From Corynebacterium bouchesdurhonense (GTDB lineage: Bacteria; Actinomycetota; Actinomycetes; Mycobacteriales; Mycobacteriaceae): a stretch of DNA of 64,000 nt. Both the position numbers and the translations under genes were made by a program. Under the pieces are notes generated by a model. That model was not told where the DNA came from. It saw nothing but the letters and a program-made list of their open reading frames with translations, and searched no databases. Where the stretch lies: contig NZ_LT546025.1 in assembly GCF_900078305.2 (NCBI RefSeq), positions 1 through 64,000 of the forward strand, in the 5' to 3' direction. Position 1 is the stretch's first letter, and each line of letters starts with the position of its first letter. Below are positions 55,237-63,954 of this stretch, one piece after another.

Positions 55237-55242
55237 TAGCGT
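55237..55242 (+). promoter_or_regulatory. -10 hexamer TAGCGT for mutarotase-like gene
   Basis: Ends 7 nt before ATG 55250. Confidence 0.4.
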
Positions 55243-55249
55243 GGCTGGC

Positions 55250-55945
55250 ATGGCCGATCCCACTCTAGATCCCACCGTGCGCCACCTGCCCCACCCAAGC
55301 GGCGACCTATTGTTCCGCTCCGCCGCGGGCCCCGAGCACGCCGGCATCCCCATCGTCGCGCCGTGGTTCGCGCAGACCCTGGGCGAGCAGATGCACGGCT
55401 GGGCCCGCGCGCTGCCGTGGCGGCGCGTCTCCGACACCGCATGCGCGCTGGAGCACGACGGACTCGCGCTCACCTTCACCGCCGACGGCCTCGATTTCAC
55501 GCTGTCCTGCCGCAACACAACCGCCAAGCCGCGCCGGGTGCAGCTCGCCCTGCACCCCTACTGGGCCGTGGACGCCCCCGCTGCGCGGGTGGTTGGCCTC
55601 GACGGCGCCGCCTACCTGGACAAGACCGACGGCCGCGTAAAGCGCTTCGCGGGCGAGCTGCGCTTCGGCGAGGAGACGGACTTCGTCTTCGCCGGGGTTC
55701 GGGAGCTTTCGCTTGTCGACGCCACCCGCGCCGTCCACCTCACCCTCACCGGCGCCGACCACGCCGTGGTGTGGAACCCCGGGCCGGTGGAGTGCCGCAA
55801 GGCGCCGGCGCTGGAAGATGAGGACTGGGAGCGTTTCGCCTGCCTCGAGCCGGCGCTGCTCGGCGCGGACCGCGGCGGCGTGGTGCTGGCGCCCGGGGAC
55901 GAGGCGCGCATCGGCATGCGCGTTCGGGTCACCACCGCGTGGTAA
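55250..55945 (+). CDS. aldose 1-epimerase / hexose-6-phosphate mutarotase-like protein
   Basis: A 231-aa beta-sandwich protein of the galactose-mutarotase superfamily, close to the YeaD type. Conserved features: GIPIVAPWF near the N-terminus, HGWARALPWRR (putative catalytic His), QLALHPYWAV (second His), and VVWNPGP near the C-terminus. It is shorter than YeaD (about 290). An exact 12-mer (55711-55722) encodes LSLVDATRA. It may serve sugar phosphate metabolism with the adjacent ribokinase, but this is only positional. Confidence 0.8.
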   Translation: MADPTLDPTVRHLPHPSGDLLFRSAAGPEHAGIPIVAPWFAQTLGEQMHGWARALPWRRVSDTACALEHDGLALTFTADGLDFTLSCRNTTAKPRRVQLALHPYWAVDAPAARVVGLDGAAYLDKTDGRVKRFAGELRFGEETDFVFAGVRELSLVDATRAVHLTLTGADHAVVWNPGPVECRKAPALEDEDWERFACLEPALLGADRGGVVLAPGDEARIGMRVRVTTAW

Positions 55946-55956
55946 GCGTGGGAGGC

Positions 55957-56802
55957 ATGGACTATCACCCTGATTTTCACCTTGCGGCCCGCCCGCGCAG
56001 CGGGTGGAAGGCGCTTGCGGAGCTCGCCCTGCTGGCCGTCGCGTTCATCGGCTTGCAGGTGCTGGCCGTGTTGGCGCTCGGCCTGATCAACCCGGGCGCG
56101 GTGGAGGAATCGGTGGCAACCGGCGGCGCCGGGGCTTTCGACATCTTCGCCATCGCCCTGTCCCTGCCGGCGGCGTTTGTAGCTGCGCGCCTTACCGGGC
56201 GTGACCCGGGCGCTCTCCTTTCTGTGGAGCGCAGGGTGCGGTGGCCGCTGGTGGGCCGGGCGCTCGCCGTGGCAGCGCCGGTCTACGCCGTGGTGGCGGC
56301 GGTGGATCTCGCCTCAGAGGAGGTCACGCTTACCGCCGGCACGCTGCTGACAGCGGCGGTGTTCCTCGCCGTGGTGCCCCTGCAGGCCGCCACCGAGGAG
56401 GCGGTGTTCCGCGGGGCGCTGCCGCAGATCGTGGGCAACTGGATCCGGTCGCCGTGGCTCGCCTACGGCGCCGCCGCCGCGCCCTTTGTTGCGCTGCACA
56501 TCTACAACTGGATCGGGCTGGTGGACGTGCTGGTGATCTGCCTGTGCCTGTCCTACCTCACCTGGCGCAGCGGCGGGTTGGAGCAGGCAATTGTGGTCCA
56601 CGCCTGTTCCAACCTGTCCGTGTTCATCCCGCAGGCGCTGCGCCCCGGCGTGCTGCCCACCACCGACATCGGCTGGGCAGAGGGGCTGGGCACCGCGCTC
56701 CTCACCGTGGCGGTGACGGCGGCGGTTGCGCGGTGGGGCGGAAGCGCATCCGCGCAAGCGCTCCCTAGCGGATTGACAGCGACCCGTCCGGGTTCACGCT
56801 GA
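55957..56802 (+). CDS. CPBP-family intramembrane metalloprotease
   Basis: A 281-aa membrane protein with about 7-8 helices and the Abi/CPBP motifs: EEAVFRGALPQ (motif 1, Glu-Glu and Arg), FVALHIYNW (His) and IVVHACSNL (motif 3 His). Such proteins are proposed Rce1-like proteases; roles include bacteriocin self-immunity. The start at ATG 55957 has GGGAGG close upstream. Its 3' end overlaps the convergent PAP2 gene by 38 bp. Confidence 0.85.
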   Translation: MDYHPDFHLAARPRSGWKALAELALLAVAFIGLQVLAVLALGLINPGAVEESVATGGAGAFDIFAIALSLPAAFVAARLTGRDPGALLSVERRVRWPLVGRALAVAAPVYAVVAAVDLASEEVTLTAGTLLTAAVFLAVVPLQAATEEAVFRGALPQIVGNWIRSPWLAYGAAAAPFVALHIYNWIGLVDVLVICLCLSYLTWRSGGLEQAIVVHACSNLSVFIPQALRPGVLPTTDIGWAEGLGTALLTVAVTAAVARWGGSASAQALPSGLTATRPGSR

Positions 56803-58030
56803 CCTGCGCGGCGGTCGCGGCGACCAGGTTGATGCGCTGCCAGGACCCGCCCGGCCCCTGCCAGTCCAGGGGGTTTCCCGCAGGCGCGGCCGTGCGGCGC
56901 AGCACCTCGGCGCGCTGCTCCCACGTCAGGTGCGGGAACCGGGCGGCGAGCAGCACCGGCGCTGCCTGCGGCACCTGCATCGGCGCGTCCGGCACGTAGA
57001 CCATGGGAAGGCCGTAGCCCATCCAGCCCTGCATCTGCCCCACCGCGTCCGCCGTGGCGATGTACGGGGCGTCCGATGCCACCAGCTGCGCGATCGGCTT
57101 CCCCGTGCGCCACTCCATCTCTGCGCGTAGCTCCGCGCCCGCCTGGTTCAGCGCGTCGCGCATCTTCGGGTCATTGAGGCGGTCCGCGGCCGCGGCGTAG
57201 CCGGACATGCGCCCGCCGATCACGTCCAGCGGGTAGTGCACGCCGAGCACCACGCGCGAGTTGCCGGCCTCCGCGCCGCGGTACAGAAGCTGCGGGGCGA
57301 GCTCGGGGATCATGTAGGCCAGCAGCGTGGTCACCCACACGGCCTGGTTGGTGTGGCCCGAGGGGAAGGACGGGGAGGTGAGGTACAAGTCCCCCGTCTC
57401 GGCGGTGTTGTAGCGCCGAATGCGCTCCGGCGCCGCCACGTGCGGGCGGGGGTAGTTGAACACCTGCTTTTCCACCAGCGTGGAGCTGGCCAGGCCGCCG
57501 GCGCGGGCGAAGTAGCCGTTATCCAGCAGGTACGCCGTCTTGGGCAGGCGTCCCTCCGCGAGCGAGGTGCGGAACGCGGCCCCGAACTCCGCGCCGAGCG
57601 CCGCCGAGATATTGGCCAACAGCCCGCCCTCGGCCGCGGCCGCGTCGAGCTGAGCCTTGGTGATCTGCTCGGGGCTCGCCGTGTTGTTGATCCGCACCAC
57701 CGTGTCCATATTGGCCGCCATCGTCTGCGGCTGGGTGTCGCGCACCTGCGGGAAGAGCCGGTTGACCTCGGCGTAGATGCCGTACTGATAGGGCGAGATG
57801 TCCGAGATGTAGCCCGCCAGGTAGTCCGGGGTGAACGGGCGCGGCACGGGCGCACCCGGGTGCTGGATCGGGGCTTTGCCTGTCGACGATCCCGTCACCT
57901 GACTCTGCAACTGCGGAGCGGCCGGCAGCGCCTGCGCCGCCGGGACGGTGAGGGACACGGCGAGCGCGACGGAAGTCACGGCAGTGGCCAGGGCAGGGGT
58001 CAGGACAGAGGAGGGGCTACGTTGGCGCAC
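56765..58030 (-). CDS. secreted PAP2-family phosphatase
   Basis: A 421-aa exported protein with a signal peptide (1-34, cleaving near AQA-LPA). The vanadium-haloperoxidase/PAP2 motifs are in order: KQVFNYPRP, PSFPSGHTNQAVW, and GNSRVVLGVHYPLDVIGGR. Class A acid phosphatases share this set. Its length exceeds simple PAP2 enzymes, with a C-terminal extension. GTG 58030 has TAGTAT 6 nt upstream. It probably releases phosphate from extracellular substrates or lipids. Confidence 0.88.
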   Translation of the reverse strand: MRQRSPSSVLTPALATAVTSVALAVSLTVPAAQALPAAPQLQSQVTGSSTGKAPIQHPGAPVPRPFTPDYLAGYISDISPYQYGIYAEVNRLFPQVRDTQPQTMAANMDTVVRINNTASPEQITKAQLDAAAAEGGLLANISAALGAEFGAAFRTSLAEGRLPKTAYLLDNGYFARAGGLASSTLVEKQVFNYPRPHVAAPERIRRYNTAETGDLYLTSPSFPSGHTNQAVWVTTLLAYMIPELAPQLLYRGAEAGNSRVVLGVHYPLDVIGGRMSGYAAAADRLNDPKMRDALNQAGAELRAEMEWRTGKPIAQLVASDAPYIATADAVGQMQGWMGYGLPMVYVPDAPMQVPQAAPVLLAARFPHLTWEQRAEVLRRTAAPAGNPLDWQGPGGSWQRINLVAATAAQVSVNPDGSLSIR

Positions 58031-58036
58031 AGCGAA

Positions 58037-58042
58037 ATACTA
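58037..58042 (-). promoter_or_regulatory. -10 hexamer TAGTAT for PAP2 phosphatase
   Basis: Reverse-strand hexamer ending 6 nt before GTG 58030. Confidence 0.4.
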
Positions 58043-58080
58043 CGGCGCGGCAACCGGGCCCGCAGCGCGGGAAGCGGGCC

Positions 58081-59298
58081 CTAATCCAGCATGCCGAAGA
58101 TGCCCTTGGCCACGGCGTCGCCGTGCACCCAGATGGCGTCGTGAAGCCACTGCTCGTGCGTCCACACCTGGAGGTTGCCCACCTTGGCCGCGGACTGGAT
58201 GGACAGCTCGTACGGCAGGTAGACGTCGTTGGTGAACAGCAGCGCGGCGGCGGGTACCTGGTTACCCGAGACGTCCCCCGACTGGGCTTTCAGGCTGTCC
58301 ATCCGGTGCACCTCGTCCACCGCCTCGAAGAAGGGGCGCAGCGCCGGGTCCTCCTCGAAGTGGGTGGTGAAGAACTGGTTGCCCAGCAGGGTCAAGTCCG
58401 CGAACTCCTCCCGGTAGATGCGCTCGGCGGACCAGTTCACGGGGTGGCCGGGGCGCGCCATGACCGTTTCGTGCACCACGGCCCACAGCGGCATTGTTTC
58501 GGTGGAGATGATGCCACCCAGCTGCGCCAGGAAGTCCCCGCGCAGGCGCAGCTCGCCCCGGTGGGCGGTAAAGGGGGCCTCGAAGAGGTTGGCCAGCGCG
58601 CCGAAGTCGCCCTCCTCCCCCAGCAGCACGCCGGAGCTGCGCAGGCGCGTCGAGGAGAGGCGCTCGCCGGTGGGCATCCGCTCGTCGTGCGTGTCCACGT
58701 GGCGCGCCACCTCCTCCACGCGGGCCTGCAACCACGGCACCTCGGCAAACAACTCCCGCTGGCGCCCAGCCAGCAGGCGGTAGCCAGCGCGGTTGAATGC
58801 GTCCACGTCCATCTCGGGCTCGGGCACCGATCCGACCAGGTGGGCGCGGCGTACGCCGTGGGGGAAGTAGGACAGGTAGGACCCGGCGCACGCGGCGCCG
58901 AAGGAGTTGCCCAGAAGGTCCCACTGCTCGATGCCCAAGTGCTGGCGCAGCGCCTCCGCGTCCGCGGCAACGTCCGGCGGGCGCAGGTGGGACAGGTACT
59001 GCGGGGTGATGCGCTCGGGCGTGGTTTTGTCCACTTTGGTGGAGCGGCCGGTGCCGCGTTCGTCGAGAAGCACGATGCGATACCGGCGCAGGGCCTCAGG
59101 CATCCACTCCATCACCGTGCGGGGACCGGGCTTGCCCGGGCCGCCCTGGAAGTAGATCAAAGGCGGCAGCGTCTCGTCCGTGAACAGTTCGCGGGCGAAA
59201 ACGCTGATCTCGCCGGCGGCGGGGTTGTCGCGGTCGAGGGGAACCTGGATCTCGTGCTCGCGGCTGGTTACGCCGGGGAAATAGACGGTCGAGCTCAC
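58081..59298 (-). CDS. proline iminopeptidase-like alpha/beta hydrolase
   Basis: A 405-aa S33-family hydrolase. Blocks: LPPLIYFQGGPGKPGPR (oxyanion loop), RYRIVLLDERGTGRST, and WDLLGNSFGAACAGSYLSYFPHGVRRAHLVG with Ser in GNSFG. The C-terminal HEQWLHDAIWVHG carries the likely catalytic His. It removes N-terminal proline or similar residues from peptides. GTG 59298 has GGGAGG about 5 nt upstream. A near-exact 12-mer (59060-59071) encodes VLLDERG. Confidence 0.9.
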   Translation of the reverse strand: MSSTVYFPGVTSREHEIQVPLDRDNPAAGEISVFARELFTDETLPPLIYFQGGPGKPGPRTVMEWMPEALRRYRIVLLDERGTGRSTKVDKTTPERITPQYLSHLRPPDVAADAEALRQHLGIEQWDLLGNSFGAACAGSYLSYFPHGVRRAHLVGSVPEPEMDVDAFNRAGYRLLAGRQRELFAEVPWLQARVEEVARHVDTHDERMPTGERLSSTRLRSSGVLLGEEGDFGALANLFEAPFTAHRGELRLRGDFLAQLGGIISTETMPLWAVVHETVMARPGHPVNWSAERIYREEFADLTLLGNQFFTTHFEEDPALRPFFEAVDEVHRMDSLKAQSGDVSGNQVPAAALLFTNDVYLPYELSIQSAAKVGNLQVWTHEQWLHDAIWVHGDAVAKGIFGMLD

Positions 59299-59301
59299 AG
59301 G

Positions 59302-59307
59302 TATCCT
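59302..59307 (+). promoter_or_regulatory. -10 hexamer TATCCT for 676-aa membrane protein
   Basis: Ends 7 nt before ATG 59315 and overlaps the ribosome site of the divergent peptidase gene, so the two starts compete for the same 16 bp. Confidence 0.45.
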
Positions 59308-59314
59308 CCCAGGT

Positions 59315-61345
59315 ATGCAGCTGCAGTCGTTGGACCACCTCGGGCACGACTTTCTCGTACCGGACGCGTTCGAGGCCCCGATCCTACCCGAGTGGCGGTT
59401 GGCGGTTTTCTCCATTGTGCTGCCGATCCCGCGCGCCGCGGCCTTGGCGGCGGACGCCCCGTTCGACTTCGCGCAGGCCGCGCCGACCTCCCCGGCCGGG
59501 CGCGACGGCATCGGCTGGCGCTACGGGCGGGACAAGGGTGTGCGCACCATAGAGAACCCGCAGTGGGATGCGGCGCGGCAGGTGTTCCGCGCGCCCACCA
59601 CGCGCTACGGCTACTACGGCGAGCCGATCGTGGAGGGCGGCCGGCCGTTCTACAACGATGCGCGCTCGCGGTTCGTGGACCCGCTGGACAAGGCAACGGG
59701 TGCCGCCTCGGTGGACGTGGACGTGGAGCGGCGCTCGCCCCACTCCCCCGATGCGCCCGGCGCTTCCGGACAGTCGGCGGCGGAACGCGAGGTGCTGCGC
59801 CACGAGGACGCGCAGCGCCGCGCCGAGGGGCACCAGGAGCGGGATGCCCGGCAGGCCGCGCCCGGGCGCGAAACCACATTGGCGGATGCGGGCTGGAACC
59901 CGGAGATCGGCGCCCACCACTTCCTCTTCGCGCCGAGGCGCAACGAGACGGAGTTCGAACTGGTCAACTACGACGAGCAGCTGCCGTGGGAGGACCAGCG
60001 GCGCGGCGAGCGCGGCAGCCACGGCACGGCCACGCTGCGCCTGCTGTCCGCTGAGGTGGTGCAGTTCCACGACCTGAAGCTGACCAACCTCTCGGCCGCG
60101 GTGCCGGAGCCGTCGCACACCACCAGCGACTTCCTCGTGCTCAACGTCTCAGCGGAGAACGTCTCCTCGGCCACGCTGGCCTTCCTCAGCGCCACGCTCA
60201 ACCGGCCCCGCAACTCCTCCCAGTTCTACGAGGAGGACCGGCACTACCATGAGAGCCCGCCGCAGCTGCACGCGCTGACCAAGTTCACCAACCTGGCCGT
60301 GGCGCAGATTGACCGGGCGCTGGGGCGGGAGCGCTCGATGCGCCTAACCACCGGCGGCGCCCTGGAGGCCACCGCGGCCGCGCCCGGCGAGGCGGGCACC
60401 TTCACCCTTCCGGCCCCGCAGCGGGTGGCGTTCGCGGTGCCCAACCCGGCGCGTCCCGGGATGGACGCAGCCCCGGAGGGCACGCTCGGCGAGGGCAACA
60501 ACGGCTCTGTGCCGGAGCGCATCGACCCCCCGCTGGCGCTCGCGGGCACCCCGGAGCGGTCCTGGGAGTGGCACGAGCAGTGGGCGTGGCAGATCCTCAC
60601 TGGCGCCGACTCCTACCCGGAGTCCGTCCCGGCGCAGACTCCGGAGGCGCTGCGCGGGTTCCTCGCCGCGAAGTTATCGTCCTGGACCATCTTCACCTCG
60701 GACAGCGGCGTGGGCATGGTGCGCACCAAATCGGCCAGCCGCGAGGGGATGCGCTACTGGTCAATGGCGGGCACCCGGTTCGTGGACCTGGTGATGCTGC
60801 AGATGCGCGCCCAGGCGGGCGAGGCGCACCTGCGCAAGTCCCTGCAAATCGTGGGCGAGAAGAGCACCGCCGCCCACGGCGCCGCGGAGCGCAAGACGCA
60901 CCAGCGCGAGCTGCAGGCGGACCTCAAGCGGTTGGAGAAGCTGCAGCTTGACCACATTGAGATCCGCGACAAGCTGTGGTTCCGCTCCGTGCCGGGCCGC
61001 GACATTGACACCCGCGTGCTCAAGGGCCTGCAGCAAGCCACCGACTTTAACCAGCTGCGCGACGATTTCGATTCGAAGGTCCACTCGCGCCAGAACGTGA
61101 TCCGCACCCAGTTCGAGCAGCTCTCCGGCGCGATCGCGGACGAGGAGTCCAAGCGCGCCGAGGCTATGAACCTCGTGCTCGGCTTCGTCGCGGCCGCGAT
61201 CGGCGCGCCGGACTGGGCAGACGTGGTGGGCGTGACCTCCCTGCCAGGCATGCTCGGGCTCGCGGCGGTCATCTTCGTGCTGATGTTCGCCGTGGTTTGG
61301 GTGGTGCAGGGGCTGTTCGCTTTAGGACGCCACCGCAGGCGCTAG
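59315..61345 (+). CDS. large unknown membrane protein with CorA-like C-terminal layout
   Basis: A 676-aa protein with no recognised domain. N-terminal 300 residues are soluble and beta/helical with a very Arg/Glu-rich stretch (about 140-195); the middle is mixed; the C-terminal 180 residues form a long charged helix region (KLQLDHIEIRDKLWFRSVPG, DFNQLRDDFDSKVHSRQNVI) then two transmembrane helices (NLVLGFVAAAIGAP and GMLGLAAVIFVLMFAVVWVVQGLF) with a basic tail. This resembles CorA-type channels, but no GMN motif is present between the helices. Function unknown. Confidence 0.7.
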   Translation: MQLQSLDHLGHDFLVPDAFEAPILPEWRLAVFSIVLPIPRAAALAADAPFDFAQAAPTSPAGRDGIGWRYGRDKGVRTIENPQWDAARQVFRAPTTRYGYYGEPIVEGGRPFYNDARSRFVDPLDKATGAASVDVDVERRSPHSPDAPGASGQSAAEREVLRHEDAQRRAEGHQERDARQAAPGRETTLADAGWNPEIGAHHFLFAPRRNETEFELVNYDEQLPWEDQRRGERGSHGTATLRLLSAEVVQFHDLKLTNLSAAVPEPSHTTSDFLVLNVSAENVSSATLAFLSATLNRPRNSSQFYEEDRHYHESPPQLHALTKFTNLAVAQIDRALGRERSMRLTTGGALEATAAAPGEAGTFTLPAPQRVAFAVPNPARPGMDAAPEGTLGEGNNGSVPERIDPPLALAGTPERSWEWHEQWAWQILTGADSYPESVPAQTPEALRGFLAAKLSSWTIFTSDSGVGMVRTKSASREGMRYWSMAGTRFVDLVMLQMRAQAGEAHLRKSLQIVGEKSTAAHGAAERKTHQRELQADLKRLEKLQLDHIEIRDKLWFRSVPGRDIDTRVLKGLQQATDFNQLRDDFDSKVHSRQNVIRTQFEQLSGAIADEESKRAEAMNLVLGFVAAAIGAPDWADVVGVTSLPGMLGLAAVIFVLMFAVVWVVQGLFALGRHRRR

Positions 61346-61387
61346 CGGCCCAACCGCCCCGAGCGCCCCGGGCTGCCCTACTCCCCC

Positions 61388-63244
61388 CTACTCCTCGTCC
61401 GTGGACAGCGCGGCCACAAAGGCCTCCTGCGGCACGGTGACCGAGCCGATGGACTTCATGCGCTTCTTACCGGCCTTCTGCTTCTCAAGCAGCTTGCGCT
61501 TTCGCGAGATGTCGCCGCCGTAGCACTTGGACAGCACGTCCTTGCGCAACGCTCGGATGTTCTCGCGAGCGATGATCTTCGAGCCGATGGCCGCCTGCAC
61601 GGGCACCTCGAACTGCTGGCGCGGGATGAGCTCCTTGAGCTTCTTGGTCATCTTGTTGCCGTACCACTGCGCCGAGTCTTTGTGCACGATGGCGGAGAAC
61701 GCGTCCACCGGCTCGCCCTGGAGGAGGATGTCCACCTTGACCAGGTCGCCGAGCTGCTCGCCGGCGTCCTCGTAGTTCAGGGAGGCGTAGCCCTTGGTGC
61801 GGGACTTCAGCATGTCGAAGAAGTCGAAGATGATCTCGCCGAGAGGCATGATGTAGCGCAGCTCGACGCGGTCCTCGGAGAGGTACTCCATGTTCTTCAT
61901 GGTGCCGCGCTTGGATTGGCACAGCTCCATCGTCGTGCCCACGAACTCCTGGGGCACGATGATGGTCATGTTGACGATCGGCTCGTAGACCTCTTCGATC
62001 TTGCCGCCCGGCCAGTCGGAGGGGTTGTGCACGACCTGCTCGGTGCCGTCCTCGCGGATCACCCGGTAGGTCACGCTCGGCGCGGTGGAGATGAGGTCCA
62101 AGTCGAATTCACGCTCGAGGCGGTCGCGGGTGATCTCCATGTGGAGCAGGCCGAGGAAGCCGCAGCGGAAGCCGAAGCCCAGGGCTACGGAGGTTTCGGG
62201 CTCCCAGGTCAAGGATGCGTCGTTAAGCTGCAGCTTCTCCAACGACTCGCGCAGGGCCGGGAAGTCCTCCTGGCTGACCGGGAACAGGCCCGAGTACACC
62301 ATCGGCTTGACCTCCTCAAACCCCTCGAGGGGCTCGGTGGCACCCTTCGATGCCCAGGTCACGGTGTCGCCGACGCGGGTCTCGCGCACGTCCTTCACGC
62401 CGGTGATGAGGTAGCCCACCTCGCCGGGGCCGAGCCCCTTGGTCTTCTTCATCGTGGGCGAGACGACGCCGATTTCCAGGATCTCCAGCTTCGTGCCGGT
62501 GTTCATCATCTGCACCTGCTGGTTGGGCGTGAGCTTGCCGTCCACCATGCGGATGTAGGTGACCACGCCGCGGTACGTGTCGTAGACCGAGTCGAAGATC
62601 AGGGCGCGGGCCGGCGCGTCCACCGGGTGGTCCGTGGCGGGCGCTGGCACCAGCTCGACCACCTTGTCCAGAAGCTCCGGCACGCCCTCGCCGGTCTTGC
62701 CGGAGACGCGCAGCACCTCTTCGGGCTCGCAACCGATGATGTTGGCGATCTCCAGCGCGTACTTCTCCGGATCCGCCGCCGGGAGGTCGATCTTGTTCAG
62801 GACCGGGATGATTTCCAGGTCATTGTCCATGGCCATGTAGAGGTTGGCCAGGGTTTGGGCTTCGATGCCCTGGGCTGCGTCGACAAGCAGGATGGCCCCC
62901 TCGCACGCGTCGAGGGAGCGCGCAACCTCGTAGGAGAAGTCCACGTGGCCGGGGGTGTCGATCATCTGCAGCACCATCTGCTCGCCGGCGAACTCGCCGG
63001 TGGACGGCGTCCACGGCAGGCGGACGTTCTGCGCCTTGATGGTGATGCCGCGCTCGCGCTCGATGTCCATGTTGTCCAAGTACTGGTCGCGCATATCGCG
63101 GGCGTCAACCACGTTGGAGAGCTGGAGGATGCGGTCCGCCAGCGTGGACTTACCGTGGTCGATGTGCGCGATGATGCAGAAGTTGCGGATGCGACTGGGA
63201 TCCGTGAACGTCTCCTCCGCAAAGTTCTTCTTTTGAGCAGCCAT
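61388..63244 (-). CDS. lepA: elongation factor 4 (LepA)
   Basis: A 618-aa translational GTPase that back-translocates or rescues stalled ribosomes. G1 [34 protein letters not shown] and the C-terminal LepA-specific domain ([25 protein letters not shown]) are complete. The start ATG 63244 (MAAQKKNF) is preferred; an in-frame GTG three codons earlier is possible. An exact 12-mer (62877-62888) lies in the conserved [12 protein letters not shown] motif. Confidence 0.97.
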   Translation of the reverse strand: MAAQKKNFAEETFTDPSRIRNFCIIAHIDHGKSTLADRILQLSNVVDARDMRDQYLDNMDIERERGITIKAQNVRLPWTPSTGEFAGEQMVLQMIDTPGHVDFSYEVARSLDACEGAILLVDAAQGIEAQTLANLYMAMDNDLEIIPVLNKIDLPAADPEKYALEIANIIGCEPEEVLRVSGKTGEGVPELLDKVVELVPAPATDHPVDAPARALIFDSVYDTYRGVVTYIRMVDGKLTPNQQVQMMNTGTKLEILEIGVVSPTMKKTKGLGPGEVGYLITGVKDVRETRVGDTVTWASKGATEPLEGFEEVKPMVYSGLFPVSQEDFPALRESLEKLQLNDASLTWEPETSVALGFGFRCGFLGLLHMEITRDRLEREFDLDLISTAPSVTYRVIREDGTEQVVHNPSDWPGGKIEEVYEPIVNMTIIVPQEFVGTTMELCQSKRGTMKNMEYLSEDRVELRYIMPLGEIIFDFFDMLKSRTKGYASLNYEDAGEQLGDLVKVDILLQGEPVDAFSAIVHKDSAQWYGNKMTKKLKELIPRQQFEVPVQAAIGSKIIARENIRALRKDVLSKCYGGDISRKRKLLEKQKAGKKRMKSIGSVTVPQEAFVAALSTDEE

Positions 63245-63395
63245 AATTACCACATCCTACCGGGCCGAATTCCCAGAAGACATATCGGCGCGGATCGCTT
63301 GTGGCCGCCCATTTTGCCCCCTATGGTGAACAGGAGACGCACCTGCCAACCGCGGGACATCCGCGCGAACGGCCGGCGCAGGAGGTGGCTTTACG

Positions 63396-63896
63396 GTGCC
63401 GAGGAAGTTCAGGCGCTCGCGCTCGCGAGGCGGCTCGCTCGACCAGGGGCTGGCCATGCTCGGCGAGCGCCTAGCCAACCCCGTCTCCCAGCACCGCGCC
63501 AAACTCGCCGCCCGCGTGCGCGTGCAGCCCACCTCCAACGTGCCGCGCAACATCTACTACGCGCCCGACATGGACGGCAACACCGAGCCCGGCGAGGTGG
63601 TGTGGGTGACCGTGCCCTCCCAGCCGCCGTCCGAGCGCTCGATGCTGGTGGTCGGCCGCGAGCACCACGACGTGCTAGGCCTGCTCATCTCCCCCGGCGC
63701 GCAGCACGCGGACGATTCCCGCTGGCTGGGCATCGGCGCCGGCGAGTGGGACGCGTCCGGAGCACCCTGCTGGGTGCGCCTGGACAAGACGCTGCTCGTG
63801 CCCGAGACCGACGTGCACCGGCGTGGCACCACCGTGCCCCGGCCGCGGTTCGACCGGGTGGCCACCCGGCTGCGGGACCACTTCGACTGGACCTGA
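63396..63896 (+). CDS. PemK/MazF-like family protein without antitoxin
   Basis: A 166-aa protein starting at GTG 63396 with AGGAGG 10 nt upstream. N-terminal 55 residues are basic and disordered; the rest resembles actinobacterial PemK-type SH3-like folds: EPGEVVWVTVPSQPPSERSMLVVGREHHDVLGLLIS and ... GAPCWVRLDKTLLVPETDV. Classical PemK/MazF toxins are about 110 aa and are preceded by an antitoxin gene; none is adjacent. It may be a stand-alone RNase-fold protein. The 151 bp from lepA to its start hold nothing else recognisable. Confidence 0.75.
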   Translation: MPRKFRRSRSRGGSLDQGLAMLGERLANPVSQHRAKLAARVRVQPTSNVPRNIYYAPDMDGNTEPGEVVWVTVPSQPPSERSMLVVGREHHDVLGLLISPGAQHADDSRWLGIGAGEWDASGAPCWVRLDKTLLVPETDVHRRGTTVPRPRFDRVATRLRDHFDWT

Positions 63897-63948
63897 CGTG
63901 GGCGCTGGCGGTGCCCCGGCGGTTTTGGTGCCCGGGGCCGCCGCCTGC

Positions 63949-63954
63949 TACATT
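63949..63954 (+). promoter_or_regulatory. possible promoter at the window edge (TTGGTG-18-TACATT)
   Basis: -35-like TTGGTG (63925-63930) and -10-like TACATT are 18 bp apart. The gene they would drive lies beyond the window; a GC-rich stem covers the spacer. Confidence 0.3.

Noticed and set aside
15272..62888. Explaining the 12-mer as a protein motif (LVDA or VDK)
   Set aside because: It occurs in unrelated families, in two orientations and several frames, in non-coding gaps, and with the same rare Leu codon CTT.
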